This document shows, one piece after another, positions 11,343-22,500 of a DNA stretch of 64,000 bases. The notes beneath the pieces are model-generated. The model was not told the DNA's origin and made no database searches. It was given only the letters and a program-made list of their open reading frames with translations. The translations under genes were made by a program, and so were the position numbers. The stretch spans positions 3,782,001-3,846,000 of the forward strand of contig NC_067305.1 in assembly GCF_020740795.1 (NCBI RefSeq), written 5' to 3'. Position 1 is the first letter of the stretch. Each line of letters opens with the position of its first letter. Origin of the DNA: Apus apus (lineage: Eukaryota; Chordata; Aves; Apodiformes; Apodidae).

Positions 11343-12149
11343 GAGTTTTTCCTCATCTCTCTACACCCTATCTGCTGTGCAGATGATTTTCTCTCTCCCA
11401 GTGCCAAGATAGAGATCTGACCAGGGATTTCCTAACGGGGCATAATCCAAAGGAATGATGAAGAGGTCCCAGGTGCCAGCTCGTCCATGGTAGCTGTTGG
11501 GTTGGTGCTTTCCCTCCTGGTGATGCAGAGAGGTTTGTCCTCCTTTGGCTGATGCTGGAAGCGATGACCTGGGAACTCCACACACCACCAGTGCCGTAAG
11601 GACTGTGTGGTGGGGTAGATATTCCCTTTGCAGGTGGCACCAGCTCCCAACTCACATCTAAAGAGTGATGGAAGTCTCTGGTTCAGCATTAAAAAGAGCT
11701 GCTCTGGCTGCTTCAACCCAAGCCCTTTCCAGCCCCCCTCCTGCTTTTCCCCAGGCAGGCTCCTGCTCTCTTTCCACCCTCATTAGAGATGTGCACCGAG
11801 TGCTTGGCAGCTTCTTAAGCTCCTTCCAACCAGCGTCCCACGGGATCTGAAGCAGAAATGCCTCTTCTTTGAAGGGCCCACACCAAAGCCTGTATCCAAG
11901 CTTTGAACCTACCATGTGTCGTCACCCAGAATAATTCATGTTAAATATTTGCTTGGAGCGGTGCAGGGACTGGAGCTGCCTTTGCTTCTGGCCTGCGCAG
12001 GGAAGGGGGTGAGAGCATTGCCAGCGTGTTTGGGGATGCCCAGAGGCCTGCAGAGCCCCTGGGGAGCAGCACTGCTCCTGGGGTTAATGGGGTAGGGCAC
12101 ACGGCTGGCCCAGAGCCCCTGCAATAAAGCTGCATTCCCATCTTGCTCA
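11343..12149. other. Noncoding, nothing recognised
   Basis: No gene, repeat family or strong composition change is seen here. Confidence 0.4.
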
Positions 12150-12350
12150 TGGGAATCATAGAATCACAGAATCCCAGACTGGTTTGTGTTGGAAAGGACT
12201 TTAAAAATCATCTAGTCCCAGCTCCCCACCATTGCCAGGGCCACCTGCCACTAGAGCAGGGTGCTCCAAGCCCCATCCAACCTGCCTTTCAACATTTCCA
12301 GGGATGGGGCAGCCACAGCTTCCCTGGGCAACCTGCTCCAGGCTGGGAGC
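12150..12350 (-). mobile_element. CR1 LINE 3' fragment
   Basis: Starts with the terminal octamer repeats 'tcatagaatcacagaatc', then 'ggaaaggactttaaaaatca' and 'gctccaagccccatccaacc', ending near 'caacctgctccaggctggg'. Oriented antisense and 5' truncated. Confidence 0.93.
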
Positions 12351-15056
12351 AGCCACCGACCCAGCTGTTGTCAGCATCATGTCTGTGTGTATTTATTATC
12401 ATAAAACTGATGCTTTCAAAAGTGCAAATTTAGAGGGAAAACAAAACTATGACTTTGGACAAACACCTCATCCATGCTTAACGTTCCTTGGGAGCAAAGG
12501 AGCACATTATTTCTCCTCCTCCTTCCTCTTTAGAAATACAAGCAAATAGAGAATGAAGGCAACAGGAGTTTGGATGTGATTTGGGCACAGGCTGGTCCCA
12601 CCTTGCAGGGAAAGAGCAGGAACAGGGAGATGGGGGCGAAGCTCTGCAAGCAAAGATGAAAGAAAACATGTTAATGCAGCAATCCTGCCCCACTTTGGCA
12701 TTTCAGAACTATCTGAGAGCCCCAAAGAGATGTGGAATTGGGGGAGCTGCCAGGATCGGCACTGTGCTGTGGGAGTCTGGTCTTCATCCCACTCACTGTG
12801 AAAACATGAAAGAAGCTCAGGAAGTCCAAAGCAAGGGACAAGGCACGTGTCTGCATGGTGCATTTCTCCTAAAATAATTATTTTGGCAGAAAAAAAAAAT
12901 AATACACGGGCAAAGCTGTGCTGAGTGCCTGTCACGAGGCGATGGGATGGGGGGAAAATGAAAAAGCAGCAGCAGCAGAGGAAGAAGAATTCAATATTTC
13001 TATTTGTTCTTATCCAAATAAATTGAGATGTATTTGTGGAAGTGTCAGAGAAGCCCGCAGGAATGAAACTATAAAATAACACAGCTGCTTCATGAGTCTA
13101 TGACAGACAGCACAGATTAATGTACCGGCGTTTTTATGGTCTGTTAACAACTGATATGGGTTTTAAATATATTATCTTCCATTGTATTGTCTGTCATTTT
13201 AAAAACTGCTCATGTCTATTGTGTTTGCTTTTAAGAGGTGCTTATGGAACAATCAGCCAGTCGCTTCCTGATCTCTCCTCTCCTCTCCTTCCTAGATACA
13301 CCATTGTCTCACCCTCTTTCTCTCTCTTTTTTTCCCTTGGTAGGTTTTCCCCAGTGCTTTCATGGCAAATTTATTCCAAACCCTGTTGAAGCCCCCTCAA
13401 GTTCCTTAATTCCATGTGCTTTAAAAAGTTCTTCCACCTTCACATCTGGTTATTCTTGAAATGGGGATGAGCTGGGGAGAGGAGCCAGGCTGAAGCAGGG
13501 ATGGGAACAGAGCAGCTGGAGGGGTGCAGAGGTGGGAGGTGGGTTCTTGTGCCCCCTGGGATGTGATGGGAATGTATCCATCACAGCAGGTATCTGCTTG
13601 GTCAAGTGTGGGGGAGAGAAAAGGAGCCAGATGTGAGGTCTGCACTGGAGGAACCAGAGGATGGGTTTTAGTGAATGCTCCTAGGAAGGCATGTAGGGTT
13701 TTGAGGTGTGGTGAGAACCCTGCGTTGGCTCTCAGGGTTTGATGGCTGAGCAAAATTTAGGTTTTCTTTTTGATTGGGACGAGGGGACAGCAGCACCGTA
13801 AGGCTTTCCAGCCAGACTCCCCTCAAACCTCTCCAGCGACTCCCTTCACCCAGGAAATGCTCCCAGGCAGAAGTTCCCCGTGACTTTGCTTTCCCCATCT
13901 CCCCTTGGCCATGTCACCCCCGTGACCTCTTCCTCTGTGCCTGGCCAGGTTCCCCAGCAGAAGCAGCACCATCCATCACTGCTAAGGGGCCCCCAGCCCA
14001 CCCCAGCCCTCCCACCGCTCCTTGCGTGGGTGACACCATGAGATGGATGACTGCAGATGGTTCTGCTGCAGATGGAGCCAGGAGGAAACATCTGCACCAT
14101 CTCCCTGGCATCTGGCATGGAGCAGCACTTCCAGCCAAGCGTGGGCAAATCAGTGGACCAAAACACTGCCCACTGCCAGCTCCCAACTGGTCCCACTATG
14201 CCCCCAGGCCCCGAGAACATCCTCACCCCCATGGGACCAGGCATGCTCGAGACCTTCCTCATCCCCATCTTTCACCATCTGCACAAAGAATCCTAAAAAA
14301 TATCATAAATATTTCCTGCCTCTCATGACCCTCTCACCACCAGGAAGCCCCAAAACAGCTGTGGGGCTCCCATGGGAACATCATGGGGGGGAGGATCTGA
14401 GGAGGGTAATGGATGTGTGTTTGCCTACATAATTTTCTCCAAAAGGCTTGAATTGCTCTATTTGAAATTACAGGAGATTGCAAGAACAAAGATGTCCTTT
14501 TGATGCTCTGCAGCAGCACTGGAGATAATGAAAGGAGAAGGAATCTCGATAAGGATGAAAGATCCTTCCTTCAGCTTCCCTCGCGCCCAAGTGCTGCCCA
14601 GATGAAGAGGATTTCGAATAAAAAGCACCACAAAAGTAAAACAAAGTAAACACAGCCCAGTGCTGCTCTAACAAGATAAAATTACGCTGTGGAGAGGAGA
14701 CAAACAGGACAATAAAGAGAAGCACTGAAGGTAAAGGGGGAGCAGCATGGATTTTAGGTGGGAACAGAGATGCTGGGAGCATCTATGAGGGGAACAACAG
14801 CGAGGAAACCTGCTAAAGGGGCAAAATGTGGGGTCCTGCTTCCTTTGCCAGGTGGGCAGCAATGGGAATGGCCCCTTGATGCTGCAGTGAAAGTGAGATG
14901 GAGGAGAAAGAGATGCCAGGGTTACCTGCTCGGCATGTGCCAGCCCTGGGTGGGAAGGGGACAGTGCTGGTTGCCTCCAGCTGCTGCCCAGAGTTGGGTT
15001 TGAAAGCGCTGAAGGGCTGGGAGGGGGTGGAGCAGCACCCAGGAGGCAGCTGGGTC
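12351..15056. other. Noncoding; AT-rich patch at 13010-13230
   Basis: No gene is recognised. The AT-rich patch at 13010-13230 ('ggttttaaatatattatc') may be conserved noncoding sequence. A 79-codon frame at 14057-14296 has a plausible composition but no family motif or codon evidence, and I do not call it. Confidence 0.3.
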
Positions 15057-15136
15057 CTGCAAAGTGGTGGCCAAGGAGCTCCTGGAAAGCAGTGGCCAGG
15101 AGTTCCTAGAAAGTGGTGGCCAAGGAACTGCCAAGC
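15057..15136. repeat. Short tandem repeat, about 25 bp x 3
   Basis: Three imperfect units beginning 'aaagtggtggccaaggag', 'aaagcagtggccaggag' and 'aaagtggtggccaaggaa'. Confidence 0.8.
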
Positions 15137-15320
15137 TGGGGATGGTTTGTGTCCCTGCTTGCAGGCAGGGTCCCAGCCATGTGCCAGGAGCCCAGGTTTG
15201 CTCCTTGCTCTGCAGGTTTTGGGCTGCTTTTGAGGCCCTGCCTGGTCCCCAGCTGTGCTCAGCCACCCCGGGTCCTGCTCCAGGAGGTGCTGAGGGGTGC
15301 AGCTCTGCAGCTTGCTCTGC

Positions 15321-15334
15321 GTTGCCATGGAAAT
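15321..15334. promoter_or_regulatory. X-box-like RFX site
   Basis: 'gttgccatggaaat' matches the RFX consensus GTTGCCATGGYAAC at all but two or three positions. No gene start is visible nearby, so its role is unknown. Confidence 0.3.
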
Positions 15335-18300
15335 CGGGGATGAAAAACCACTGCTTAAAGCCCCAAACAAACAAATCCTCCCCACCACAAAACCCAGAGC
15401 ATCCATCTCGCCTTGTTCCCCTCAACCTGTTTGTTTCTCTTGGGACCCAACCAGGAGCCCCCAGTCAGGGACACCTCCGTGCCCCTCTGCCCAAGGCCAC
15501 AGCACAAGCAGGTGCTGTTTTGAGTGAATTTATCAAAATAGCTCTTTTTTTTTTTCATCCTTGTTTTGCACCTTCTTCAGTGCAGAGGTGGTAACAGTCT
15601 CAGCCTGTGATTTGTGGTGTTCACAAAGGGGAAAAATAGTGAGAATATTTTTTAAGGCAACTTAGAAGGAAAGTCCTGAGGAGATTATACTTTAATCATT
15701 TGATCTCCCAGGTAAATATTAACACTGGAAAGCGATTTGTTTTCTTTCCTCCAAATACCTGCAGTGTTTCCAACCAGGCAGGATTTAAGCCTGTGCTTAC
15801 CTAGGTCTGGAATCTGCTATCGTGATGGTGGTTGGTAGCTTGAGGAGATCCCAAACCAGCCCTTGATCTCTAGGATCCATGTGTGAACCAGCTGGGTTGG
15901 GGGACGAAGATCAACCAAGGTCCATATTGACTCCCAGGAGCTGCTTTCTGTTGGGTCTTCAGGTTTGGGACAGCAGGAGATGAGGGGGTTATTGCACCCC
16001 ATGTTTCTCTGCACCAGCAGGACCCTGGATGTCCTTGCTGCTCCTGCTGATGCCACTGCAGCTACCCCAAATCTTGTGCCAAGGAGAGGACAACAGAAAG
16101 GTCTCACCCCGAGGGCTCAGCACGGTGGGGAAACCTCTCCCTGTCCCCCTCTGTTCAATGCCCACAAACTCCTTTGCAACCCCCTCTGAAGCCAAATTAA
16201 AGTGATCAGCAAATCGATGAGCAAGAGTGAGATGAATCCTAAAGGGAGGGACTGAGAACTGCTCCTGGAGAGGAATGAGGCCTCCAGTGTCCATCCCCTC
16301 CTCACCCAACCCTGCTCTCCCATCACTGTTATCAGGCTTCATCCCAGGCCTCAAACAGGGAGTGAAGTTCTCAAAACCTTTCCATGATGATTTTTTTCAG
16401 ACTTGGCTTCCTGAAGTTCTGATGTGCTGGAAAGTGTGTAAAGCTACAGAGGGAATAAACAGCAGAAAGTGTCTAAACAAGCCCAGACAGATTGGGAACT
16501 CAAATCTCACCAACCGTATGCAGCTTCACGCTTCAAATCACCGTAAGTATTTGCAGGATGGCCTTTCTATCATAATTAAATGTGTCTGTCTCTGAGCAAA
16601 GGGAGGAGAGCGCAGGGGACTTGTCACTGTCCTTAATCTCAGCTGCTATTCCTCAGCAGTGCTGGCAGGACTGAGGGAAAATGTTGTGGGTTGTTTTTTG
16701 TTTGTTTGTTTGTTTTAAAAAAAAAGGGTCTTCCAGAATAGACTTTGAGAAATGTCCCACATCTTTGCATTCTGCTGGCTGGATCCAGCCTGGAGAAGAG
16801 CAAGGGGATGTCAGAGCAGGAGGGTGTTGTGCAAGGTTGGGTTTGCAAGGTTGAGTTGGGATTTTTGGGTGCTGAGGAGGAGAAAAAGGGATAGAGATGT
16901 GTGAGTGTGGGGTGCTGAGCAGCATCCCTGCCCACCTCTGCCTACAGTCAGTATGTCTGGTCTGTGGCAAGGATCCATCCTTATCTACCCATCAAGGAAT
17001 GGCCAGAGGAGCCAGGGGCTGTTACAGTGCCTGGTCAGTCATGGTCCTTGTAAGAGGAGTTCCTTGAACTCTCACACCCTCCTGGCCCTGAGCCTGGGCA
17101 GAATGCATTGTCCCCAAGCAAGCATCCATGTCCTGACTGTGTCCAAGCCTTCATGTGTCCCTGGGGGTGTTGGTGGTCTCCCTGGGGCAGACACCTCCAC
17201 ACACAGCATTTCCATGGATAACCATGGGGCTGCTTCTGTGTGGAAATGCCAGTGGGATCCCACCGGATGGGAAATCCATGGGACTCCAGTAGGAATGAAC
17301 CACATCTGCAGTGGGGGCAACCACTTCAGTAAAACTGAATGGAGCTTCTCAACGTGCAGCTGGGGCAGGATCCACCTGGGTGGTAGATGGCTCCATCTCC
17401 TTTTCCTTTCACCATCCTCCTCCATTGAGTCCTCCTTCTTGCAGCTCCTGTTTCCCCTCCTCCGTCCCCGCTCCCACCGGGAGATGCCGGGAGGGCTGGA
17501 CCAGAGGGCCCCACCACGGGCTGCTGAAGGTCAGCCCAACTGCTGCTTTCCATCAGGGCAGCCTCTAGAGAGTAAACAATAATTAACCTTAAATTAAAAC
17601 TGGTTGTAATCTTTGATTACCCGCCTGGATCTGCGATGTGCCAAAGCCCATTTTGTTTCTGGTTTCCTTGGAGATACCACCCGCTCTCCCCACCCCCTTC
17701 CAGCTCCGCTCCAGCATGTTTTTTTAAAAGCAGGTTTAAAAACAGCTATTAGGAGAGCTTGTTAATCATCCTACCAGGCTGCTAATAGCACTCTGGCCAC
17801 GGTTAATCATGGCAAGCTGCAAAAATGCTGCAAATGCTTTCAGGGGATCTAATTGCTCCCCCTTATTCCTCCCCCTCCACTACATCTCCTTTTCCTTTTG
17901 AGCAGGAGCCTCTTCTCTACCCAAGTGGAGAAATTTGGATGTACACTACTGCTTCTTTTACTTATTTTGGCCCCACCTCTGCTCCTGGGAGCCTGGGGGA
18001 CTGGGACCACCCAGCCCTGGTTGCCATTGCCAGAGCTGAGCCATCTCAGGGGACTCAGATGCCACCAATAGGTGGCATGGCTGCAGCCGTCTCCTTTCTC
18101 TCACATCATGGGATCTTCTTTTTGACTCCTCAGCATCCTGTAGTTCAGGTGTGCTGTCAGCTGCATTTCTACCAACCTTCTCACCCAGGAACTAAGTAGA
18201 GGCTGGGGGAAGCTGGAGATACCATTTGTTTTTCCTGGGCTAGCTTTCTCCCTGGGGCATCCTCCTGTTCCTCCCTGGAGCTTCCCCAGCTTCCTGTGAC

Positions 18301-19125
18301 TATAGGTGGAGGCAGGTTTGGCCTCCAAGGTCTCCAATTTCTAAGTCAGTTCAGGGCGTTATTTCTTCCCAGGTTAAGCACTCACTGATAGACCTGATAA
18401 GGCCAGAGCATCAGGCTGGTGCTGTAGAAACAGACCACAGAGAGACAAGAGGAGTGACGTTGCCTTGTGCGTGGCTGCTGTGAGGCAGGAGCAGGATGGG
18501 TGGGGATGGACCTCCCAAAATCCCTGTCCCCAGAGCCTCAGGCGTGGGTGGGTGCTGCTCTGCCCAGGCTGATCCCTTTCAGCTGGGGCTGAACTGGGTG
18601 ACCCTCCTGCACGGGTGTTAATTGGGGCTCTGGCTGTTCCTGCTGAAATGACAGATAGGGGACAATTCTGCTGGTTGACAATAATTGTTCTCCTAATTAC
18701 AGCAATGACATTTACGGGAAAGCCACTGCAATCCCATTACCTTCTTATGCTAAATTCTGCGACTTGGAAATTGCATTCCCTGTCTCCTTGCCCTGGTAGG
18801 GAACCCTCTGAGTGCAGTCTTGTTTACTGCCTCTGCACCTGTGCAAAGTAACCCATGGTCCTGGGGTGTCCTGCAAGAGCTGCCCTTCCCTTGGGTCTGG
18901 TTTTTTTATTTTATTTTGGGGGCTGAATGTTTATTTTTTTTGTATTTCTCATCCTGCTTTTCTTAGCCCACTGCCTGGCTGGGGCATGCTGGAGGATGCA
19001 GTCTTCTGTGGAGGTGCCACCATCCAGGCACTGCCACCCCAGAATTAACCCAGCTCATTAATCAATCACCCGCAAAGAAGAAGGGACACCAGCTAAGATG
19101 CAGAAGGACTTTTACAACAATATTT
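15335..19125. other. Noncoding; CNE-like blocks at 17570-17640, 17715-17850 and 18600-18790
   Basis: No gene is recognised. Three unique AT-rich blocks stand out: 17570-17640 ('aataattaaccttaaatt'), 17715-17850 ('cttgttaatcatcctacc', 'cacggttaatcatggcaag') and 18600-18790 ('tgttctcctaattacagc'). Paired TAATC and TAATTA words suggest homeodomain binding. A (GTTT)n run lies at 16690-16725. Confidence 0.35.
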
Positions 19126-19430
19126 CATAGAATCATATAATAGAATCATGGAATGGTTTGGGTAGGAAGGGACCTTCAAGATCACCTAGATCCAACTCCC
19201 CTGCATGGGCAGGGACACCTCCCACCAGCCCAGGCTGCTCCAAGCCCCATCCAACCTGCCCTTCAACACTGCCAGGGATGGGGCAGCCACAGCTTCCCTG
19301 GGCAACCTGGGCCAGGCTCTCACCACCCTCACAGTGAAGAATTTCCTCCCAGTGTCTCACCTACATCTCCCCTCTGTCTCTCCTGCAGGTAACCTTCTCC
19401 AGCCTGTGCAGCCTCGTTCTCCCCCATGAA
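19126..19430 (-). mobile_element. CR1 LINE 3' fragment
   Basis: Antisense CR1 tail starting 'tcatagaatcatataatag', through 'gcatgggcagggacacctcc' and 'caccctcacagtgaagaatt', ending near 'cctgtgcagcctcgttctcc'. Among the longest CR1 pieces here. Its internal block is almost identical to 6481-6590. Confidence 0.95.
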
Positions 19431-20022
19431 CAAGTGGAAGGTGCCTGTGAATAATTAATTTTTAAGACTCTTAATATTTTATAAATGGTTGTAATGAGCC
19501 AATGTTCTGTTTTGTTTAGCTGTTTATGTGTCGTTAAGTCGGGAGGCTGTGAACAAGACAGTTTAATTTAATGTGTTGCCTTCAGAAATATCTTTTAATA
19601 AATAAAGCACTATAGCTCATCTCTGGAGAGCCAGGGTTTGGCTAAGCTGGATAAATGATTATGATATCTTTTGATAGCTTCTTTTTTGTCTTCTCCCTCC
19701 TCTTTGCATTCTTCACACTGAACCAGCTTAAGTTAATTATTTAAAAGGGGGGAAAACCCTTATTTTCAGGATTGGGAAACCCAAAGTAGGGTCACACACA
19801 ATGTCAGAGCCATGTTCCAAAACTGGATTTTCCTCCCAGACCATTCCTGCCACCACAAGCACATCCGAGATGGAGTAAGGGAAAGGCTGAAATTCAAGCA
19901 CAAAAAAAGCACTGCAGAGCAGCAGGTCCCTTCCCTCTGTGATCTGGAGAAGTCAGAGAGGTTGGCCCACCTCCAAGGCCAAGAGGAGCAGAAGCACCAT
20001 CTCCTATTTGAATTATAGCCCC

Positions 20023-20053
<31 letters not shown>

Positions 20054-20560
20054 GTAAAAAAAAGCATTTTTCTCTCTCCAGGACAACTGCTGGGAGGTGA
20101 CCATTTTTTTCTGAGAAACTGAGTCTCCCGCGTGAAACTTCAGGAGAAATAAGGTCATTTGTCAATTCAAGTCATTCTCTCCCATACATAAAAACATGGT
20201 GAGTGCAGCTTTTGTAAAACCTAAATTGAAAGTAAATAGCAAGCGGGCAGTTCTTGGTGATAAAACCTCCCATTCTGTAGATTTCTGGTACAATATTTAT
20301 TTTATCCTCTTTATAACTACAAGGACTGTCTCTGTGTGTTATTAAAGTAATGCATTTGCTTAACCTGCACTTAAATTCCCTCCCAACCTTCCCTGATTGT
20401 ACAGCTCACTGCTACATGTTCCCAGCCCGCTGGTCTCAGCTGGACAATTGTATTAACTGCTTCTATTTGCAATTACTCTGAATCATAAAGCAAGTCTGAA
20501 CGAATTGTTTTTCTTTAGTGAAAATGTTTAAACTTAATGCGTTGCAAATGTCAGAGCTGT
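19431..20560. other. AT-rich unique block, CNE-like, with poly-A tract
   Basis: 19440-19690 and 20130-20550 are AT-rich, unique and full of short homeodomain-type words ('aataattaatttttaagac', 'tttaatttaatgtgttgcc', 'gtattaactgcttctattt'). This is the longest such block in the window and the best candidate for a cluster of conserved enhancers. Between the two parts lies a 25-bp A run. No gene is recognised; a 68-codon frame at 19812-20018 ends just before the A run but has no recognisable motif. Confidence 0.35.
20029..20053 (+). repeat. Poly-A tract, 25 bp
   Basis: An uninterrupted A25 followed by 'gtaaaaaaaagc'. It could be the tail of a very degraded retroposed sequence, but no polyadenylation signal or target-site duplication is visible. 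Confidence 0.9.
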
Positions 20561-22307
20561 GGGGCTGTTCCTCTGCTCCCTGGGAAGCTCCTGGCTGCCT
20601 TTGGATGATGATGAAACATTATGGATGAAGTCTGCCATTTCTTCCCCCCCTGCTCATCTCTTCCCTCTTCAATATGTGCATTAAAAAAAACCCCAACACC
20701 AGCAATTCCCTTGATATCCCGAGGAGACCAATGGCTGGGAGGGGATAAAGGTGTTCAGCCCCTTCCCAAATGGCCCACAGGTGCTGGTGATAAGCTGAAT
20801 TGCAGAGATTTAAGCTGGAGCTCATCCTACATCATTCTCTTGGGGCTGCCAAGAGGTGCCATGTTGTGCTGCAGAGATGTTCTCCAGGGGAGTTTGGAGA
20901 ATGCCTGGGGCAAGCCCAAGGTTAAAGGCTGCTGCCACAGGGAGCAGTCCTGCTGCTTCCCCTCTGTTCTCAGTTTTGCAGACACTCCCAAGATTTAACG
21001 AACTCATTTGGGGTCTCTCCTCCCTGTTCCCCCCAAGGTCTTCTCCCCTGAGTTTGGAGGATGAAGTTTTGGAGGTCTCTGAAGCTCCTAGCTATCTTTG
21101 GTGTCTCTTGGCGCAGAGGCAGGTGAGTACCTTGGGGATGATGGATTTTGTCCAGCAGGAATTGGATGATGTCCCACAAAGCACTCTCATTCCCGCAACT
21201 CATCTTGCAGCCTTCAGCTGTACTTTGCTTTTTATTTTTTTTTTTAAACCTAGCCAGGACAAGTTCTCCTTGTGCTTTGGGTCTGGGGTGGTCGATGTCC
21301 CTGGTATTCACTGGTCTGACTGGTATTGGAAAGGAAGGTGATCTAAAAACCACAGAAAAGTGGGAGAAAAAAGGACAGTTCTAGTTCTGGGAGGGTAGGG
21401 AGAGCTGCAGGGCTGGAGAGAGGCAGGTTGTGCCAGTCCCCATGACTGACAAGAGCTGTGCTTGGAGAACAGGCAAAATTAGAAGACTATGGTTTGATTT
21501 CTTAATTAATATGTTTTAAATGTCACTGCTGGGTGGTTTGTGCCAGTTAGCTGAGAGAGCCAATGAACTGAGTACAGATGGGCCTGACCCAAATCCTGGC
21601 ATCTCATGGCTCCAGGGAGGTTTGGAGTTGGCTGAGCCCTGTGTCTAACTCGCTCTGTCACTGTTATCTTTTGGATTTTTGAAGCCCAAAGCATAAGGCT
21701 GAAGATCCAGCTATGGAAAAAAAAAAAGCTTAGGATGGCTGGGCATGGGGCTGGGACACCCCCAGGACCTGGTCCTCTCCATCCCCTGACCCCTCTCCTT
21801 TCATGGAGGAGCACATGAGAAGCTCTGGGTTGGGCTGAAGATCTTTGCAACCTCTCTGTGGTCTGGAGAGAGCTTCAAGGTTTGTTTCTCTGCATTGAGG
21901 ATCTGCATTTCTGACACGGTGCAAGACTTGCAAGGCCAAGGTGGGACCCACGCCAGCGCCGAGCATCGCCGGGCAGTGGGTAGAGCTGCTCTGAGCTCAC
22001 TCTTATGCCATAAACTGGGAGTAACTCCAAGGACGTGGGAGAGGTTGGACAGTGGAAAGCTGGTTCAGGCTGAAGCAAGGCTGGCTGACAGCCAGAGCAA
22101 ATCCAATTTTCCTTCCATCCCTGAGAAAGAAATTTGTGGAGTTAAGTTCAGATCCAGCTCTGTGGTTTGGTTCAACTCAAGCTTCTCCCTCTATTCTAGT
22201 CTTGGTACCATCAAACTCTCCTTATTAAGATTTGTATCTCCAACTCATGCATTTTCAGCACATCGTTAATGCATCCAAAATGGCAACATCCAACATCCCA
22301 TAATAGG
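20561..22307. other. Noncoding, nothing recognised
   Basis: No gene or repeat family is recognised. Several 80-160 codon frames overlap here on both strands without motifs. Confidence 0.35.
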
Positions 22308-22500
22308 TAGCTTTTTTGAAGAATTAGATGCTTTTTTTTGTTGGTTTGGTTTTAAATGACTTCTCAGGTTCAGGCAAAGCAAGATAACAGCACAGATGAA
22401 ATCAATAGCACGTAGAACTGATAGAAAATTACTCAGGCTTAATAAACTTCACGCATGGCTTCCTACTGCAGCTGTATATCAAAAAGAAAACAAATATAGA
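22308..22500 (+). other. Duplicated noncoding element, copy 1
   Basis: The core 22416-22498 aligns without gaps to 61919-62001 in the same orientation with 10 differences in 83 bp (88 percent identity); 8 of the 10 are transitions. Weaker similarity extends left to about 22308, including a shared 'gaattRgatgcttttttt' word. Shared words include 'aactgatagaaaatta' and 'taataaacttca'. Neither copy is open in a conserved frame, so I read it as a paralogous conserved noncoding element or an exapted ancient repeat. Confidence 0.8.

Noticed and set aside
14043..14432. 129-codon and 79-codon plus-strand frames
   Set aside because: Composition is plausible, but there are no recognisable domains and overlapping frames on the other strand are equally long.
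16905..17582. 225-codon plus-strand frame
   Set aside because: It has no domain, membrane or repeat pattern, and splice-like sites and opposite-strand frames are equally abundant; length alone is not enough in eukaryotic DNA of this composition.
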